Shown: positions 15,071 to 24,015 of the stretch, piece after piece | How positions within the stretch are numbered: position 1 is the stretch's first letter | How the letters are laid out: every line of letters starts with the position of its first letter | Source: Candidatus Nanopelagicaceae bacterium | GTDB lineage: Bacteria; Actinomycetota; Actinomycetes; Nanopelagicales; Nanopelagicaceae | Reading direction: 5' to 3' | NCBI GenBank assembly: GCA_947461995.1 | Contig: CANHNH010000004.1 | Coordinates: forward strand, 1 to 43,651 | DNA: 43,651 nt | Notes under the pieces: generated by a model | Told to the model about the DNA's origin: nothing | What the model saw: only the letters and a program-made list of their open reading frames with translations | The model's database searches: none | Program-made: the position numbers and the translations under genes

Positions 15071-15760
15071 GTGGTTAAAGAGCAGTACGCGTTCCTGAAA
15101 ACACTCATTGCTCTGGCCTTAATTTTCTTATGTATTTGGGCAGCCCAATGGCAGTATCACCGTGGAGTAGATCGACATGCACGAAACACTTTGATAACCC
15201 AGCAATCGCAATTGTCCCCAATCAAATTCCAAGATATAACGGGTGATATAGAAAATTATGAGTGGCGAAAGATCTCGTTGGAAGGTTCATTCGATGATAA
15301 AAATCAGATCTTGTTGCGTAATCGTTACTTCGAAGGCACATACGGTTTTGAACAACTTACTCTATTTGTTTTTGAAAACCGGAAAATCTGGGTGGATAGG
15401 GGTTGGATCAAAGCGGGATCTGATGCGACGATTCCTCCCCAACTTCAACCCACACAAGAGAGTAAAATTTCTATCAGCGGGCGATTGCGATTGGACTCCT
15501 CATTACCGCAAGGCAAGTTTTTCGCTGTTTCAAATGATTCACAACGTAATCTCGTTTCTGAACTTGATGCCCGACAAGGTATACAAACTGAAAAGTTCTA
15601 CATCGACTTGATTTCAACAACAAATTCTTCTATGAATCCTAATGTTCCTGTGGAATTACCTGAATTAAGTGATGGGCCACATATGGCGTACGCCCTGCAA
15701 TGGGTATTTTTCGCAGGCTTAGTAATTTACGGCAGACGGCTAATTCGAAAGAGTACTTAA
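15071..15760 (+). CDS. SURF1-family cytochrome oxidase assembly protein
   Basis: SURF1 proteins help assemble heme-copper cytochrome c oxidase, probably around heme a insertion. The 229-residue protein has the family layout. An N-terminal membrane helix (about 7-26) is followed by AAQWQYHRG. A large extracytoplasmic domain comes next, and a second membrane helix near the C-terminus carries YALQWVFFAGLVIYG. The start is GTG at 15071 with a modest AAGG upstream. Its last 21 bases overlap the 3' end of the ABC exporter gene on the other strand. ctaA, also needed for heme a, lies about 8 kb away in this window. Confidence 0.9.
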   Translation: MVKEQYAFLKTLIALALIFLCIWAAQWQYHRGVDRHARNTLITQQSQLSPIKFQDITGDIENYEWRKISLEGSFDDKNQILLRNRYFEGTYGFEQLTLFVFENRKIWVDRGWIKAGSDATIPPQLQPTQESKISISGRLRLDSSLPQGKFFAVSNDSQRNLVSELDARQGIQTEKFYIDLISTTNSSMNPNVPVELPELSDGPHMAYALQWVFFAGLVIYGRRLIRKST

Positions 15761-17611
15761 ATCCTGCCTTGCATATAGTTCGGAATAAAGTCCGCCAGCA
15801 GTCACTAAATCATCATGCTTTCCGCGTTCAACAATTTCGCCATTTTCAAGAACAATAATCTGATCAGCATCTTTGATTGTGCTTAAACGATGAGCAATAA
15901 CGATACTTGTGCGGCCCTTAAGTGCAGATTTAAGCGCCTGCTGTACAAGCGCTTCATTCTCAGAATCGAGGTGCGCCGTCGCTTCATCGAGTATGACAAC
16001 CGATGGAGACTTCAAAAGCAATCTCGCAATCGCCAACCTCTGCTTTTCTCCTCCAGATAATCTATGTCCGCGTTCACCGACAAAGGTTTCAAAACCATTA
16101 GGCAAAGTGGATACTAAATCCCAAATTTGTGCAGATTTGCAAGCTTGTTCCATCTGTAACTCAGTTGCATCATGTTTTGCATACCTTAGATTCTCCGCAA
16201 TACTTTCATGAAACAAATGAGCATCCTGCATGACAACGCCAATATTGGCTCTCAAGGATTCAAGAGATAAATCTCGGACATCTGTCGAATCAACCAGAAT
16301 AGAACCCGAAGTTACGTCATAAAGTCTAGGAACCAGTGCACTTATTGTTGTTTTGCCAGCCCCTGACGGTCCAACGATTGCGGTAAAAGTTCCGGCGGGA
16401 ACTGTGAATGAAAGCCCTTTAAGTATTTCACCGCTTTGTATATGTTCTTCTCGCGCAGCAGATTCAAGGGACGCGAGAGATATTTGATCAGGACGGGGAT
16501 AAGAAAATCGTACGTCTCTAAATTCGATTGTGGGTACTTGTTTACCTAACGTAATAGCACCGGTCTTATCACTGACCATTGGCTTTAGATCTAAGACTTC
16601 AAAAACTCTTTCGAAAGAAACAAGAGCAGTCATAACATCAATGCGTACATTCGATAATGCAGTTAATGGACCATATAAACGAGCAAGCAGGGCAGTAATT
16701 GCTAAGAGTGTTCCGACTGTTACAGCACCTCTGAGTGCCAAATGCCCACCGATTCCGTACGCAAAAGCGGTAGCAACAGCTGCAACACTGGTTAAAGCAA
16801 TGAAAAATATTCGATTAAGCATTGCCATGGAAATTCCGATATCAGCGACTTTTCGGGCTCTGGTACGGAACGATTCATTTTCATGTTGTGGTTGCCCGTA
16901 AAGAGCGACAAGCATCGCTCCAGAAACATTGAAACGTTCGGTCATTGTCGATGACATCGCAGCATTGAGATTGAATGAATCTCGAGTAAGTGCTTGCAAC
17001 TTTCGACCAACCCATTTAGTTGGGATCAAAAATACTGGTAACAAAACTAGTGAAACTAAAGTGATTTGCCATGAAAGAAATAACATTGTTCCCGTGACTA
17101 AAATTAAAGTTACAACATTACTTAATACTCCAGATAGAGATGAGGTAAATGCTTGTTGTGCGCCAATAACATCGGAATTTATACGAGAAATCAACGCACC
17201 AGTCTGAGTTCGAGTAAAAAAAGCGATGGATTGCTTTTGAACGTGGGCAAATACTTGAGAACGCAAATCATAAATCAAGCCTTCGCCTATTCGCGCTGAA
17301 AACCAACGACCAACAATGCTCATGAATGCATCAGCAATGGCAAGCAGTCCAACGATAAGCGCTAAACGTGTGATGAGTGGGCCGTCTTTCGGAACTACTC
17401 CATCATCGATTAACTTGCGAAGAATAAGTGGCGTGGCTACAACGAGGAATGCGTCGATGACAACTGTAAATAAGAATATTCCAAGGTACATACGATACGG
17501 TTTAGCAAATTCAAATATTCGTTTAACTGTACCTGGTTTTAATTTTTGTTCTTTAACCGATGGATCTGCAGTCATAGACCGGTGGGTCATCCAAACTGCT
17601 TGCATAGACAT
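15740..17611 (-). CDS. ABC exporter, fused membrane and ATPase domains
   Basis: This is a type IV (B-family, MsbA/LmrA-like) half-transporter that should work as a homodimer in the cytoplasmic membrane. Of 623 residues, about 40-335 form the six-helix membrane domain. The nucleotide-binding domain follows: Walker A GPSGAGKT at 414-421, signature LSGGEKQ at 518-524, Walker B VVILDE at 538-543, and the H-loop histidine 574 in IAHRLS. A linker at about 380-392 (SLESAAREEH) sits in the beta strands before Walker A. The substrate is unknown. It is two bases after sufT and is probably on the Suf transcript. The first 25 residues contain several possible Met starts (1, 3, 8, 13), none with a clear ribosome site. 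Confidence 0.9.
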   Translation of the reverse strand: MSMQAVWMTHRSMTADPSVKEQKLKPGTVKRIFEFAKPYRMYLGIFLFTVVIDAFLVVATPLILRKLIDDGVVPKDGPLITRLALIVGLLAIADAFMSIVGRWFSARIGEGLIYDLRSQVFAHVQKQSIAFFTRTQTGALISRINSDVIGAQQAFTSSLSGVLSNVVTLILVTGTMLFLSWQITLVSLVLLPVFLIPTKWVGRKLQALTRDSFNLNAAMSSTMTERFNVSGAMLVALYGQPQHENESFRTRARKVADIGISMAMLNRIFFIALTSVAAVATAFAYGIGGHLALRGAVTVGTLLAITALLARLYGPLTALSNVRIDVMTALVSFERVFEVLDLKPMVSDKTGAITLGKQVPTIEFRDVRFSYPRPDQISLASLESAAREEHIQSGEILKGLSFTVPAGTFTAIVGPSGAGKTTISALVPRLYDVTSGSILVDSTDVRDLSLESLRANIGVVMQDAHLFHESIAENLRYAKHDATELQMEQACKSAQIWDLVSTLPNGFETFVGERGHRLSGGEKQRLAIARLLLKSPSVVILDEATAHLDSENEALVQQALKSALKGRTSIVIAHRLSTIKDADQIIVLENGEIVERGKHDDLVTAGGLYSELYARQDLSTLSN

Positions 17612-17613
17612 TG

Positions 17614-17925
17614 TTAGACCGTAAATCCAAGCGCTCTTAGTTGTTCGCGACCATCATCTGAAATTTTATCTGGTCCCCATGGTGGCATCCATACCCAATT
17701 TATTTTTACATCACTTGTCATCCCGGCTAGCGCTTGACGAGTTTGATCTTCAATAACATCTTGAAGTGGGCAAGCCGCAGAAGTCAAAGTCATATTAAGT
17801 ACTGCAATATTTGATTCATCAACCATTACGTCATAGATCAATCCGAGATCTACAACATTGATTCCTAGTTCGGGGTCGACTACATCTTTCATAGCCTCAG
17901 TTACATCATCCACACTTGTTGTCAT
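17614..17925 (-). CDS. sufT: SufT-type Fe-S assembly factor (MIP18/DUF59 family)
   Basis: DUF59/MIP18 proteins help mature Fe-S proteins, and in Gram-positive bacteria SufT is linked to that process under high Fe-S demand. The 103-residue protein has the family core DPELGINVVDLGLIYDV at 17-33. The conserved cysteine is Cys52 in SAACPLQD, and the PPWGPDKIS segment is near the C-terminus. The place after sufU in an actinobacterial suf operon supports the role. It lies 27 bases after sufU and directly before the ABC exporter gene. Confidence 0.9.
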   Translation of the reverse strand: MTTSVDDVTEAMKDVVDPELGINVVDLGLIYDVMVDESNIAVLNMTLTSAACPLQDVIEDQTRQALAGMTSDVKINWVWMPPWGPDKISDDGREQLRALGFTV

Positions 17926-17952
17926 AACAGACCCTTCTTAGTTTCTCCTAGT

Positions 17953-18396
17953 TTAGTTCTTTTTTTGAGCTTGTACTGACGCATCTTTAAATGCCATCCA
18001 ACCCAACAGTGCACACTTGATTCTCGCTGGATACTGGGAAACTCCTGCCAAAGCCACCGCATCTTCAAGTACGTTTTCATCAGGCTGACCTACGCCTTTA
18101 CTCTGCATCAATGATACGAAGTTATCCAAAATCTCCTGTGCAATCATTAAATCCTTGCCAAGCATTAATCCGCTCATGATTGAAACGCTTGCCTGAGAGA
18201 TAGAACAACCAACGCCATCCCAAGAAATACCTTTCACCTTCGTACCTTCTAAGGAGAGGTTGAGAGTGATCTCATCGCCACAACTTGGATTAATGTGATG
18301 AACCTGAGCATCAAAAGCATCTGCAAGACCTTTGTTTTCGGGATGCTTGTAATGATCCAAAATTACTTCTTGGTACAAATTATCTAATTGCATCAT
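17953..18396 (-). CDS. sufU: SufU, sulfur acceptor for SufS
   Basis: SufU is the zinc-containing protein that takes persulfide sulfur from SufS and passes it to the SufBCD scaffold. The 147-residue protein has the three conserved cysteines Cys39 (NPSCGD, with Asp41), Cys64 (GVGCSIS) and Cys128 (RIKCALL), the usual zinc ligand set. It begins MMQLDNLYQEVILDHYKHP. ATGATG overlaps the sufS stop, so either Met could be first, and coupling to sufS is tight. This is the SufS-SufU system of Gram-positives rather than SufE. Confidence 0.96.
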   Translation of the reverse strand: MMQLDNLYQEVILDHYKHPENKGLADAFDAQVHHINPSCGDEITLNLSLEGTKVKGISWDGVGCSISQASVSIMSGLMLGKDLMIAQEILDNFVSLMQSKGVGQPDENVLEDAVALAGVSQYPARIKCALLGWMAFKDASVQAQKKN

Positions 18397-19640
18397 TGGC
18401 CGAAATATTTCTTGGCATCGATGATGCCGCGAATGAGTGCATCGAGATCAGATTCATCGTTATATAAATACATCGACGCTCTTGTAGTTGCTGGCACACC
18501 CAACGCGCGCGTCAAGGGCCACGCGCAATGATGACCTGTACGAACAGCGATTCCTGCATTATCTAGGAACTGCCCTAGGTCGTGAGGGTGAATACCATCT
18601 ACGGTAAATGAGACAGTTGCACCGCGTAAAGATATATCTAAAGGTCCAACAATAGATATATCTTCAATTTTTGCTAGCCCATCGAGCAGGTATTGCGTCA
18701 ATTTTTTTTCATGTTCATGTATCTCGTCCATACCAATGCCTTGCAAATATTTTAACGCTGCTGCCAATCCAACAACTTGAGCCATGTTGGGAACACCGGC
18801 TTCGAATCTTTTTGGTGCTTCGGCCCACGTTGCATCTGTCATAGTCACATTTTCAATCATTGACCCACCAAATAAGAATGGAGGAAGCTCATTAAGCAAG
18901 TCATATGATCCCCAGAGAACACCGACACCGGTTGGACCAAGGGCTTTGTGTCCTGAAAAAGTCAGGAAATCGGCTCCAAGTTTTCTCACATCGACAGCCA
19001 AATGCGGAACAGATTGGCAAGCATCAACAATAACGATTGCTCCTACTGCATGCGCTTTACTGATGATTAAATCCAAATTATTTATAGTTCCTAGAACATT
19101 TGACTGTTGTGTAATAGCAACAATTTTGGTCTTATCTGTTATTAAATCTTCAATATTAGATAGATCTATTCGCCCGTCTGGTGTGATTCCAAACCATTTG
19201 AGTTCGGCTCCGCTGCGCTTGGCTAATTGCTGCCATGGAATGAGATTGGCATGGTGCTCCATTTCAGAGACAACAATTGTGTGTTCAGGACCTATAAAAA
19301 AACGACTTCCAGGTTCTGCATTGCTAAATGAGTACGCCAATAAATTTAGTGACTCCGTTGCGCCTTTTGTAAAAACAATCTCTTCAGCTTTGGCACCTAA
19401 AAATTCTGCGACGCTCTGACGGGCTGATTCGAATAACTCAGTCGCTTCTTCAGCTAGTTGATGGGCTCCACGGTGCGCAGCAGCGTTATTAAGCCGATAA
19501 AAATCGATTTCCGCATCTATAACTACTTGTGGCTTTTGACTAGTTGCACCGTTGTCTAAGTAAACAAGTCTTTTTCCGTCACGAATTTTTCGCAAGAAAA
19601 TAGGAAAATCCTTACGAATTTCAGTGACATTTAACGCCAT
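18393..19640 (-). CDS. sufS: Cysteine desulfurase SufS
   Basis: SufS is a PLP enzyme that removes sulfur from cysteine, leaving a persulfide for Fe-S cluster building. The 415-residue class V aminotransferase-fold protein shows YLDNGATSQKP near 27-37 and the cofactor motif EMEHHAN at 126-132. The Schiff-base lysine is Lys232 in FSGHKALGPTG, and the catalytic cysteine is Cys372 in RTGHHCAWP. That short active-site loop is typical of group II desulfurases. It is nine bases after sufC and overlaps sufU. Confidence 0.97.
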   Translation of the reverse strand: MALNVTEIRKDFPIFLRKIRDGKRLVYLDNGATSQKPQVVIDAEIDFYRLNNAAAHRGAHQLAEEATELFESARQSVAEFLGAKAEEIVFTKGATESLNLLAYSFSNAEPGSRFFIGPEHTIVVSEMEHHANLIPWQQLAKRSGAELKWFGITPDGRIDLSNIEDLITDKTKIVAITQQSNVLGTINNLDLIISKAHAVGAIVIVDACQSVPHLAVDVRKLGADFLTFSGHKALGPTGVGVLWGSYDLLNELPPFLFGGSMIENVTMTDATWAEAPKRFEAGVPNMAQVVGLAAALKYLQGIGMDEIHEHEKKLTQYLLDGLAKIEDISIVGPLDISLRGATVSFTVDGIHPHDLGQFLDNAGIAVRTGHHCAWPLTRALGVPATTRASMYLYNDESDLDALIRGIIDAKKYFGQ

Positions 19641-19649
19641 AATTAATAC

Positions 19650-20402
19650 TTAGTTACCGACGTATTCGGCGTACCCCTGAGCTTCCAGCTTGTCAGCTAG
19701 TTCCGGTCCACCCTCTTCAACAACGCGTCCATTGGCAAAAACATGCACGAAATCAGGTTTGATGTACTGCAAAATTCGCGTGTAGTGGGTAATTAAAAGT
19801 ACTCCCAAATTATTAGCATCTTTAGCACGGTTAACACCTTCGGAAACAATTCGAAGAGCATCAACATCGAGGCCTGAATCTGTTTCATCCAAAATCGCAA
19901 TCTTTGGCTTCAAAAGTTCGAGCTGCATAATTTCATGGCGTTTCTTTTCTCCACCCGAGAAACCTTCATTTACATTTCTTTGAGCAAAACTTGCATCAAT
20001 CGAAAGAGCTTCCATGGCATCTTTAACTTCTGAAACCCATTTACGCAATTTAGGTGCTTCTCCCCGCAACGCTGTGGCAGCAGTGCGCAAGAAATTTGAT
20101 ACTGAGACGCCAGGTACTTCTACTGGATATTGCATTGCTAAGAACAAGCCAGCTTTTGCACGCTCATCAACACTCATCTCAAGAACATTGGCTCCGTCAA
20201 GAGTTACAGATCCCCCGGTAATCGTGTATTTAGGATGTCCAGCAATTGAATACGCAAGAGTGGATTTACCCGAACCATTAGGTCCCATGATGGCGTGTGT
20301 TTCACCAGATTTGATCGTCAGATCAACTCCCTTGAGGATCTCGACTGCGCCGTTTTCGGTATCTACTGAAACCTGAAGGTTACGAATCTCTAATGTGCTC
20401 AT
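19650..20402 (-). CDS. sufC: Fe-S assembly ATPase SufC
   Basis: SufC is the ABC-type ATPase of the SufBCD cluster scaffold. It is soluble and does not transport. From the chosen ATG the protein is 250 residues, with Walker A GPNGSGKS at 40-47, a signature FSGGEKKRHE in the middle, Walker B IAILDETDSGLD and the H-loop LLITHYTR. The start at 20402 (MSTLEIRNL) is preferred because AGGA lies five bases before it. The in-frame ATG 36 bases upstream (20438) would add 12 residues not typical of the family. The gap to the ferredoxin gene is 39 bases. Confidence 0.95.
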   Translation of the reverse strand: MSTLEIRNLQVSVDTENGAVEILKGVDLTIKSGETHAIMGPNGSGKSTLAYSIAGHPKYTITGGSVTLDGANVLEMSVDERAKAGLFLAMQYPVEVPGVSVSNFLRTAATALRGEAPKLRKWVSEVKDAMEALSIDASFAQRNVNEGFSGGEKKRHEIMQLELLKPKIAILDETDSGLDVDALRIVSEGVNRAKDANNLGVLLITHYTRILQYIKPDFVHVFANGRVVEEGGPELADKLEAQGYAEYVGN

Positions 20403-20441
20403 TTTTGTCCTGTTATCTCTCGTAAGTGGTTTGGGCAATAT

Positions 20442-20741
20442 TTAATTGACTTGAACTTCAACAACATCGTTAACAATATTTACTGGGTAGGTTTTAACAG
20501 CAATGTTTGCTGGCAGGGTAATCGCTTCGCCAGTGCGTAGATCGAATTCAGCACCGTGCAGCCAGCATTCGATTTTGAAATCAGTGACATCACCCTCGGA
20601 AAGTGATGCATCCGAATGCGTACAGGTGTCATTAATTGCAAATACTTCATTTCCAATGCGGGTAATACATACATCTTCCCCATTAACGCTGACTTTAAGG
20701 GGCTTGCGATCCTGCATTGCAGAGAACTTAACTTCACTCAC
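20442..20741 (-). CDS. Rieske-type [2Fe-2S] ferredoxin of the suf operon
   Basis: This small protein binds a Rieske [2Fe-2S] cluster and probably supplies electrons during cluster assembly, as suspected for similar genes between sufD and sufC in other actinobacteria. From the GTG at 20741 it has 99 residues. The ligand pairs are Cys40/His42 in DTCTHSD and Cys59/His62 in ECWLHG. A possible earlier GTG at 20750 would add three residues and overlap the sufD stop. ATG starts further upstream would run well into sufD. No strong ribosome site is visible, so translation may be coupled to sufD, whose stop is one base away. Confidence 0.9.
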   Translation of the reverse strand: MSEVKFSAMQDRKPLKVSVNGEDVCITRIGNEVFAINDTCTHSDASLSEGDVTDFKIECWLHGAEFDLRTGEAITLPANIAVKTYPVNIVNDVVEVQVN

Positions 20742-20742
20742 C

Positions 20743-21834
20743 TTATGCACCAACTTTGCTGAGTTCGTTATCAATTCGCTGCATGAGACGATCTTGAATT
20801 TCAGTATTGGATATTTCACTGATTATTTCACTAAAGAAACCTCGAACGACTAGTCGTCGAGCGTCTTCGATGGCGATTCCACGCGACATCAAATAAAAGA
20901 GCTGTTCATCGTCGAATCTACCTGTTGTGCTTGCGTGACCTGCTCCAACGATTTCACCAGTTTCAATCTCTAAATTTGGTACAGAATCTGCGCGAGCACC
21001 ATCTGTTAGCAAGAGATTTCGATTCAGTTCGTATGTATCAGTCCCTTCGGCGTTAGCGCGAATGAATACATCACCAATCCATACGGTGTGTGCTTTATCC
21101 CCCGATAGTGCGCCTTTGAAATTTACTCGAGATTTAGCATTAGGAACACAGTGATCAACGAAAATGCGGTGCTCAAAGAATTGCCCAGCCGTTGCAAAAT
21201 AAACACCAATTAACTGAGCGTCCGCGCCAGGGCCAGTGAATTCAACTGTTGGAAGTAAACGAACAACGGAGCCACCAATAGTGACAGTAATGGATTTAAA
21301 CATGGCGTCTTTATCAACAATTGCGTGGTGCTTACCAACATGAACAGTCTTTGCATCCCATTCTTGCAAGGTAACAAAAGTTAAATGGGCCCCTGATTCA
21401 ACTTTGAACTCGATTTCCTCCGCTAACAAGGTATCCCCTGTATTTGCAAGAATCACTGTTGCCCGTGCATTCGATCCCACATGGATTAAAACACGGGAGA
21501 ATTCAGCTGCATTGAGATCAAAAGTTTTTCTCGACAGATGAATTGGAGAGCTAACTTCAGTATTTGCAGCGATTTTCAACACTGCAACATCTGATGATAA
21601 CTCTCTGACTCTATTCATTACTGCGTCATCAGTTAGGCTCAACGATAGTAAAAGTTCACGAGAAATTCTTTCGAAACTAACTCCAGGGGTAACTTCGGAA
21701 TCCATCGAAAGCGAACGATGCTCTGCTACGGCTGCAGAACCATCATGTAATCCCTTGAGGCGATTGAGCGGCGTAAAACGCCAATCTTCTTCGCGCCCAT
21801 GAGGCACCAAAATATTTGTGGTTAAAACACTCAT
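20743..21834 (-). CDS. sufD: Fe-S assembly protein SufD
   Basis: SufD partners SufB and SufC in the scaffold where clusters are built. The 363-residue protein has the parallel beta-helix composition of the family. The N-terminal EEDWRFTPL motif is typical of SufD, and the C-terminal helical part has [16 protein letters not shown] followed by the RLVVRGFF segment shared with SufB. Its ATG overlaps the sufB stop (TAATG). Family membership is clear from sequence and from its place between sufB and the ferredoxin gene. Confidence 0.96.
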   Translation of the reverse strand: MSVLTTNILVPHGREEDWRFTPLNRLKGLHDGSAAVAEHRSLSMDSEVTPGVSFERISRELLLSLSLTDDAVMNRVRELSSDVAVLKIAANTEVSSPIHLSRKTFDLNAAEFSRVLIHVGSNARATVILANTGDTLLAEEIEFKVESGAHLTFVTLQEWDAKTVHVGKHHAIVDKDAMFKSITVTIGGSVVRLLPTVEFTGPGADAQLIGVYFATAGQFFEHRIFVDHCVPNAKSRVNFKGALSGDKAHTVWIGDVFIRANAEGTDTYELNRNLLLTDGARADSVPNLEIETGEIVGAGHASTTGRFDDEQLFYLMSRGIAIEDARRLVVRGFFSEIISEISNTEIQDRLMQRIDNELSKVGA

Positions 21835-23243
21835 TAACCAACAGCGCCTTCCATTTGAAGTTCAATCAAACGGTTGAGTTCAAGTGCGTATTCCATTGGA
21901 AGTTCGCGAGCAATAGGTTCGATAAATCCACGAACAATCATCGCCATTGCTTCATCTTCTGTTAGGCCACGTGACATAAGGTAAAACAACTGATCATCGC
22001 TAACTTTAGAGACCGTTGCTTCGTGACCCATAGAAACATCATCTTCTCTAACATCAACATACGGATATGTGTCAGAGCGAGAAATAGTGTCAACCAGAAG
22101 TGCATCGCACTTTACGGTGCTCTTTGAGTGGTGTGCACCTTCTTGCATCTGCACAAGACCTCTATATGAAGTGCGACCACCACCACGGGCTACTGATTTA
22201 GAAATCACAGTTGATGACGTATACGGCGCAGCGTGAACCATCTTTGCTCCGGAATCTTGATGTTGACCTTCGCCGGCGAATGCGAGTGAAAGAGTTTCAC
22301 CCTTTGCATGAGGTCCCATTAAAAATATAGCTGGGTATTTCATCGTTACTTTTGAACCGATGTTTCCATCAATCCACTCCATGGTTGCACCTTCTGCACA
22401 TGTCGCGCGCTTCGTTACCAAGTTGTAAACGTTGTTAGACCAATTTTGGATGGTTGTATAACGAACGCGAGCACCTTTTTTAACAATGATTTCAACGACT
22501 GCCGAGTGCAATGAATCTGACTTATAAATCGGAGCTGTACAACCTTCAACGTAATGAATGTAGGAATCTTCATCGGCGATGATCAAAGTACGTTCGAATT
22601 GACCCATGTTTTCTGTATTGATGCGGAAATATGCCTGCAAAGGAATCTCAACATGAACACCTTTCGGAACATAGATGAAAGAACCGCCAGACCACACAGA
22701 TGTGTTCAACGCAGCAAACTTGTTATCTCCAACAGGAATAACAGTTCCAAAATACTCTTTAAATAGTTCAGGATGCTCACGCAAACCTGAATCAGTATCT
22801 AGAAAAATAACTCCTTGGGCTGCTAAATCCTCACGGATGGAGTGATAGACAACTTCTGACTCATATTGCGCAGCAACACCTGAAACTAATCGTTGTTTTT
22901 CGGCTTCTGGAATACCCAAGCGGTCATATGTGTTTTTAATGTCTTCTGGAAGGTCATCCCATGTTTGCGCTTGTTTTTCCGTAGAACGCACGAAGTATTT
23001 GATGGTGTCAAAGAAAATTCCAGATAAATCAGAACCCCATGATGGCATCGGCTTCTTTTCAAATAAAGCTAATCCTTTTAGGCGCAGATCTAGCATCCAC
23101 TGTGGCTCGGACTTCTTCGAAGAAATATCACGTACGACATCTTCGTTGATACCGCGCTTGGCGTTATCGCTAGTTTCATTTTTATCTGCCCAGCCGTATT
23201 CGTAATTACCAATACCGTCTAGTTCTGGATGCGCGATTGTCAT
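21834..23243 (-). CDS. sufB: Fe-S assembly protein SufB
   Basis: SufB is the main scaffold subunit on which the Fe-S cluster forms. I start it at the ATG at 23243 ([12 protein letters not shown]), giving 469 residues. That ATG overlaps the sufR stop (ATGA) and has AAAGG upstream. A longer frame from 23300 would add 19 residues inside sufR and is unlikely. The core includes [13 protein letters not shown], the GCTAPIYK and NWSNNVYN segments, and the C-terminal [11 protein letters not shown]...AMIVRGF region shared with SufD. It is the first structural gene after the regulator. Confidence 0.96.
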   Translation of the reverse strand: MTIAHPELDGIGNYEYGWADKNETSDNAKRGINEDVVRDISSKKSEPQWMLDLRLKGLALFEKKPMPSWGSDLSGIFFDTIKYFVRSTEKQAQTWDDLPEDIKNTYDRLGIPEAEKQRLVSGVAAQYESEVVYHSIREDLAAQGVIFLDTDSGLREHPELFKEYFGTVIPVGDNKFAALNTSVWSGGSFIYVPKGVHVEIPLQAYFRINTENMGQFERTLIIADEDSYIHYVEGCTAPIYKSDSLHSAVVEIIVKKGARVRYTTIQNWSNNVYNLVTKRATCAEGATMEWIDGNIGSKVTMKYPAIFLMGPHAKGETLSLAFAGEGQHQDSGAKMVHAAPYTSSTVISKSVARGGGRTSYRGLVQMQEGAHHSKSTVKCDALLVDTISRSDTYPYVDVREDDVSMGHEATVSKVSDDQLFYLMSRGLTEDEAMAMIVRGFIEPIARELPMEYALELNRLIELQMEGAVG

Positions 23244-23923
23244 GAGCGACCTTTCTTGGTTGTTAACGAACGAGCAGGCTTGGGAATAAAAGTTGTACAT
23301 ACTCCATCGCCATGAGCGATGGTGGCTAAACGTTGAACGTGGGTTCCTAATAATTCAGAGAATGCCCGTGTCTCGGCCTCGCATAGTTGCGGAAACTCTG
23401 CTGCAACGTGAGCGATCGGACAGTGATGTTGGCATAGCTCTTCGCCTTTAGTTTTTACAGCAACACTGGCGGCATACCCTTGTCCTGATAAAAAAGTCGC
23501 TAGCGCTTCACTCTTATGAGTTCTCTTGGAAAGCGTCGTTTCAGCTTTTTTTATAATGTCATTTGCTCGGGATTCTGCGAATGCTTTGATGCTCTCTTCT
23601 CCAATTTGAGAAGACATAAACTTCAACGCAGCAACTGCTAAATCATCATATGAATGTTCAAATTTTTCGCGACCATTATCAGTCATTACAAAAACCTTGG
23701 ACGGTCTGCCTCGCCCGCGCAAAAGTGCAGAGTGGGGTTCGCGGGCTTCTAATAATCCATCAGAAACAAGTGCGTCTAGATGTCGGCGGATGCCAGCAGG
23801 GGTAAAACCTAATTTTTCCGAAAGAGCCGCCGCAGTAGAAGGTCCATTTTCTAGGATGGAACGGGCAACAGCGTCGCGAGTACGGACATCTTCACTCTGC
23901 GCTATTGGGATGGCTATTTTCAC
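23240..23923 (-). CDS. sufR: SufR, Fe-S-sensing transcriptional regulator of the suf operon
   Basis: SufR is a winged-helix repressor that uses its own Fe-S cluster to sense cluster supply. From the GTG at 23923 it has 227 residues. A helix-turn-helix lies at about 29-59 ([21 protein letters not shown]). The C-terminal cysteine set is Cys164, Cys168, Cys181 and Cys209, with [14 protein letters not shown] at 201-214 typical of SufR. A GTG at 23959 would add 12 residues not expected for the family. Neither start has a ribosome site. The 23923 start lies within a palindrome that may be its operator. It heads the suf operon and its stop overlaps the sufB ATG. Confidence 0.92.
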   Translation of the reverse strand: MKIAIPIAQSEDVRTRDAVARSILENGPSTAAALSEKLGFTPAGIRRHLDALVSDGLLEAREPHSALLRGRGRPSKVFVMTDNGREKFEHSYDDLAVAALKFMSSQIGEESIKAFAESRANDIIKKAETTLSKRTHKSEALATFLSGQGYAASVAVKTKGEELCQHHCPIAHVAAEFPQLCEAETRAFSELLGTHVQRLATIAHGDGVCTTFIPKPARSLTTKKGRS

Positions 23924-23935
23924 AACACTATTGTG
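23921..23935. promoter_or_regulatory. Palindrome at the sufR start, candidate SufR operator
   Basis: The bases read CACAA, five bases, TTGTG, a perfect 5+5 inverted repeat that overlaps the likely sufR start codon. An overlapping shorter repeat, ACAC-TATT-GTGT, lies at 23925-23936. It is the most obvious dyad between sufR and ctaA. Autoregulation by SufR is known in other bacteria, but I cannot match this to a defined consensus. Confidence 0.4.
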
Positions 23936-24003
23936 TCTTAAATCAATGATACTTACCACTCGAGACGCAGGAAGAATTGCCTTCCCGTTGGCCCATCACA
24001 ATC

Positions 24004-24009
24004 TAGGCT
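24004..24009 (+). promoter_or_regulatory. Candidate -10 element of a leaderless ctaA promoter
   Basis: TAGGCT is followed by exactly six bases (AGGGCT) and the ctaA ATG at 24016. The AGGG just before the ATG is too close to act as a Shine-Dalgarno. The geometry is the same as at argC, fabG and the DUF3099 gene. No convincing -35 is visible. Confidence 0.5.
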
Positions 24010-24015
24010 AGGGCT

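Noticed and set aside
18784-19419. Plus-strand open frame (211 codons) opposite sufS
   Set aside because: It lies entirely within a well-conserved sufS on the other strand and has no promoter, ribosome site or family resemblance.
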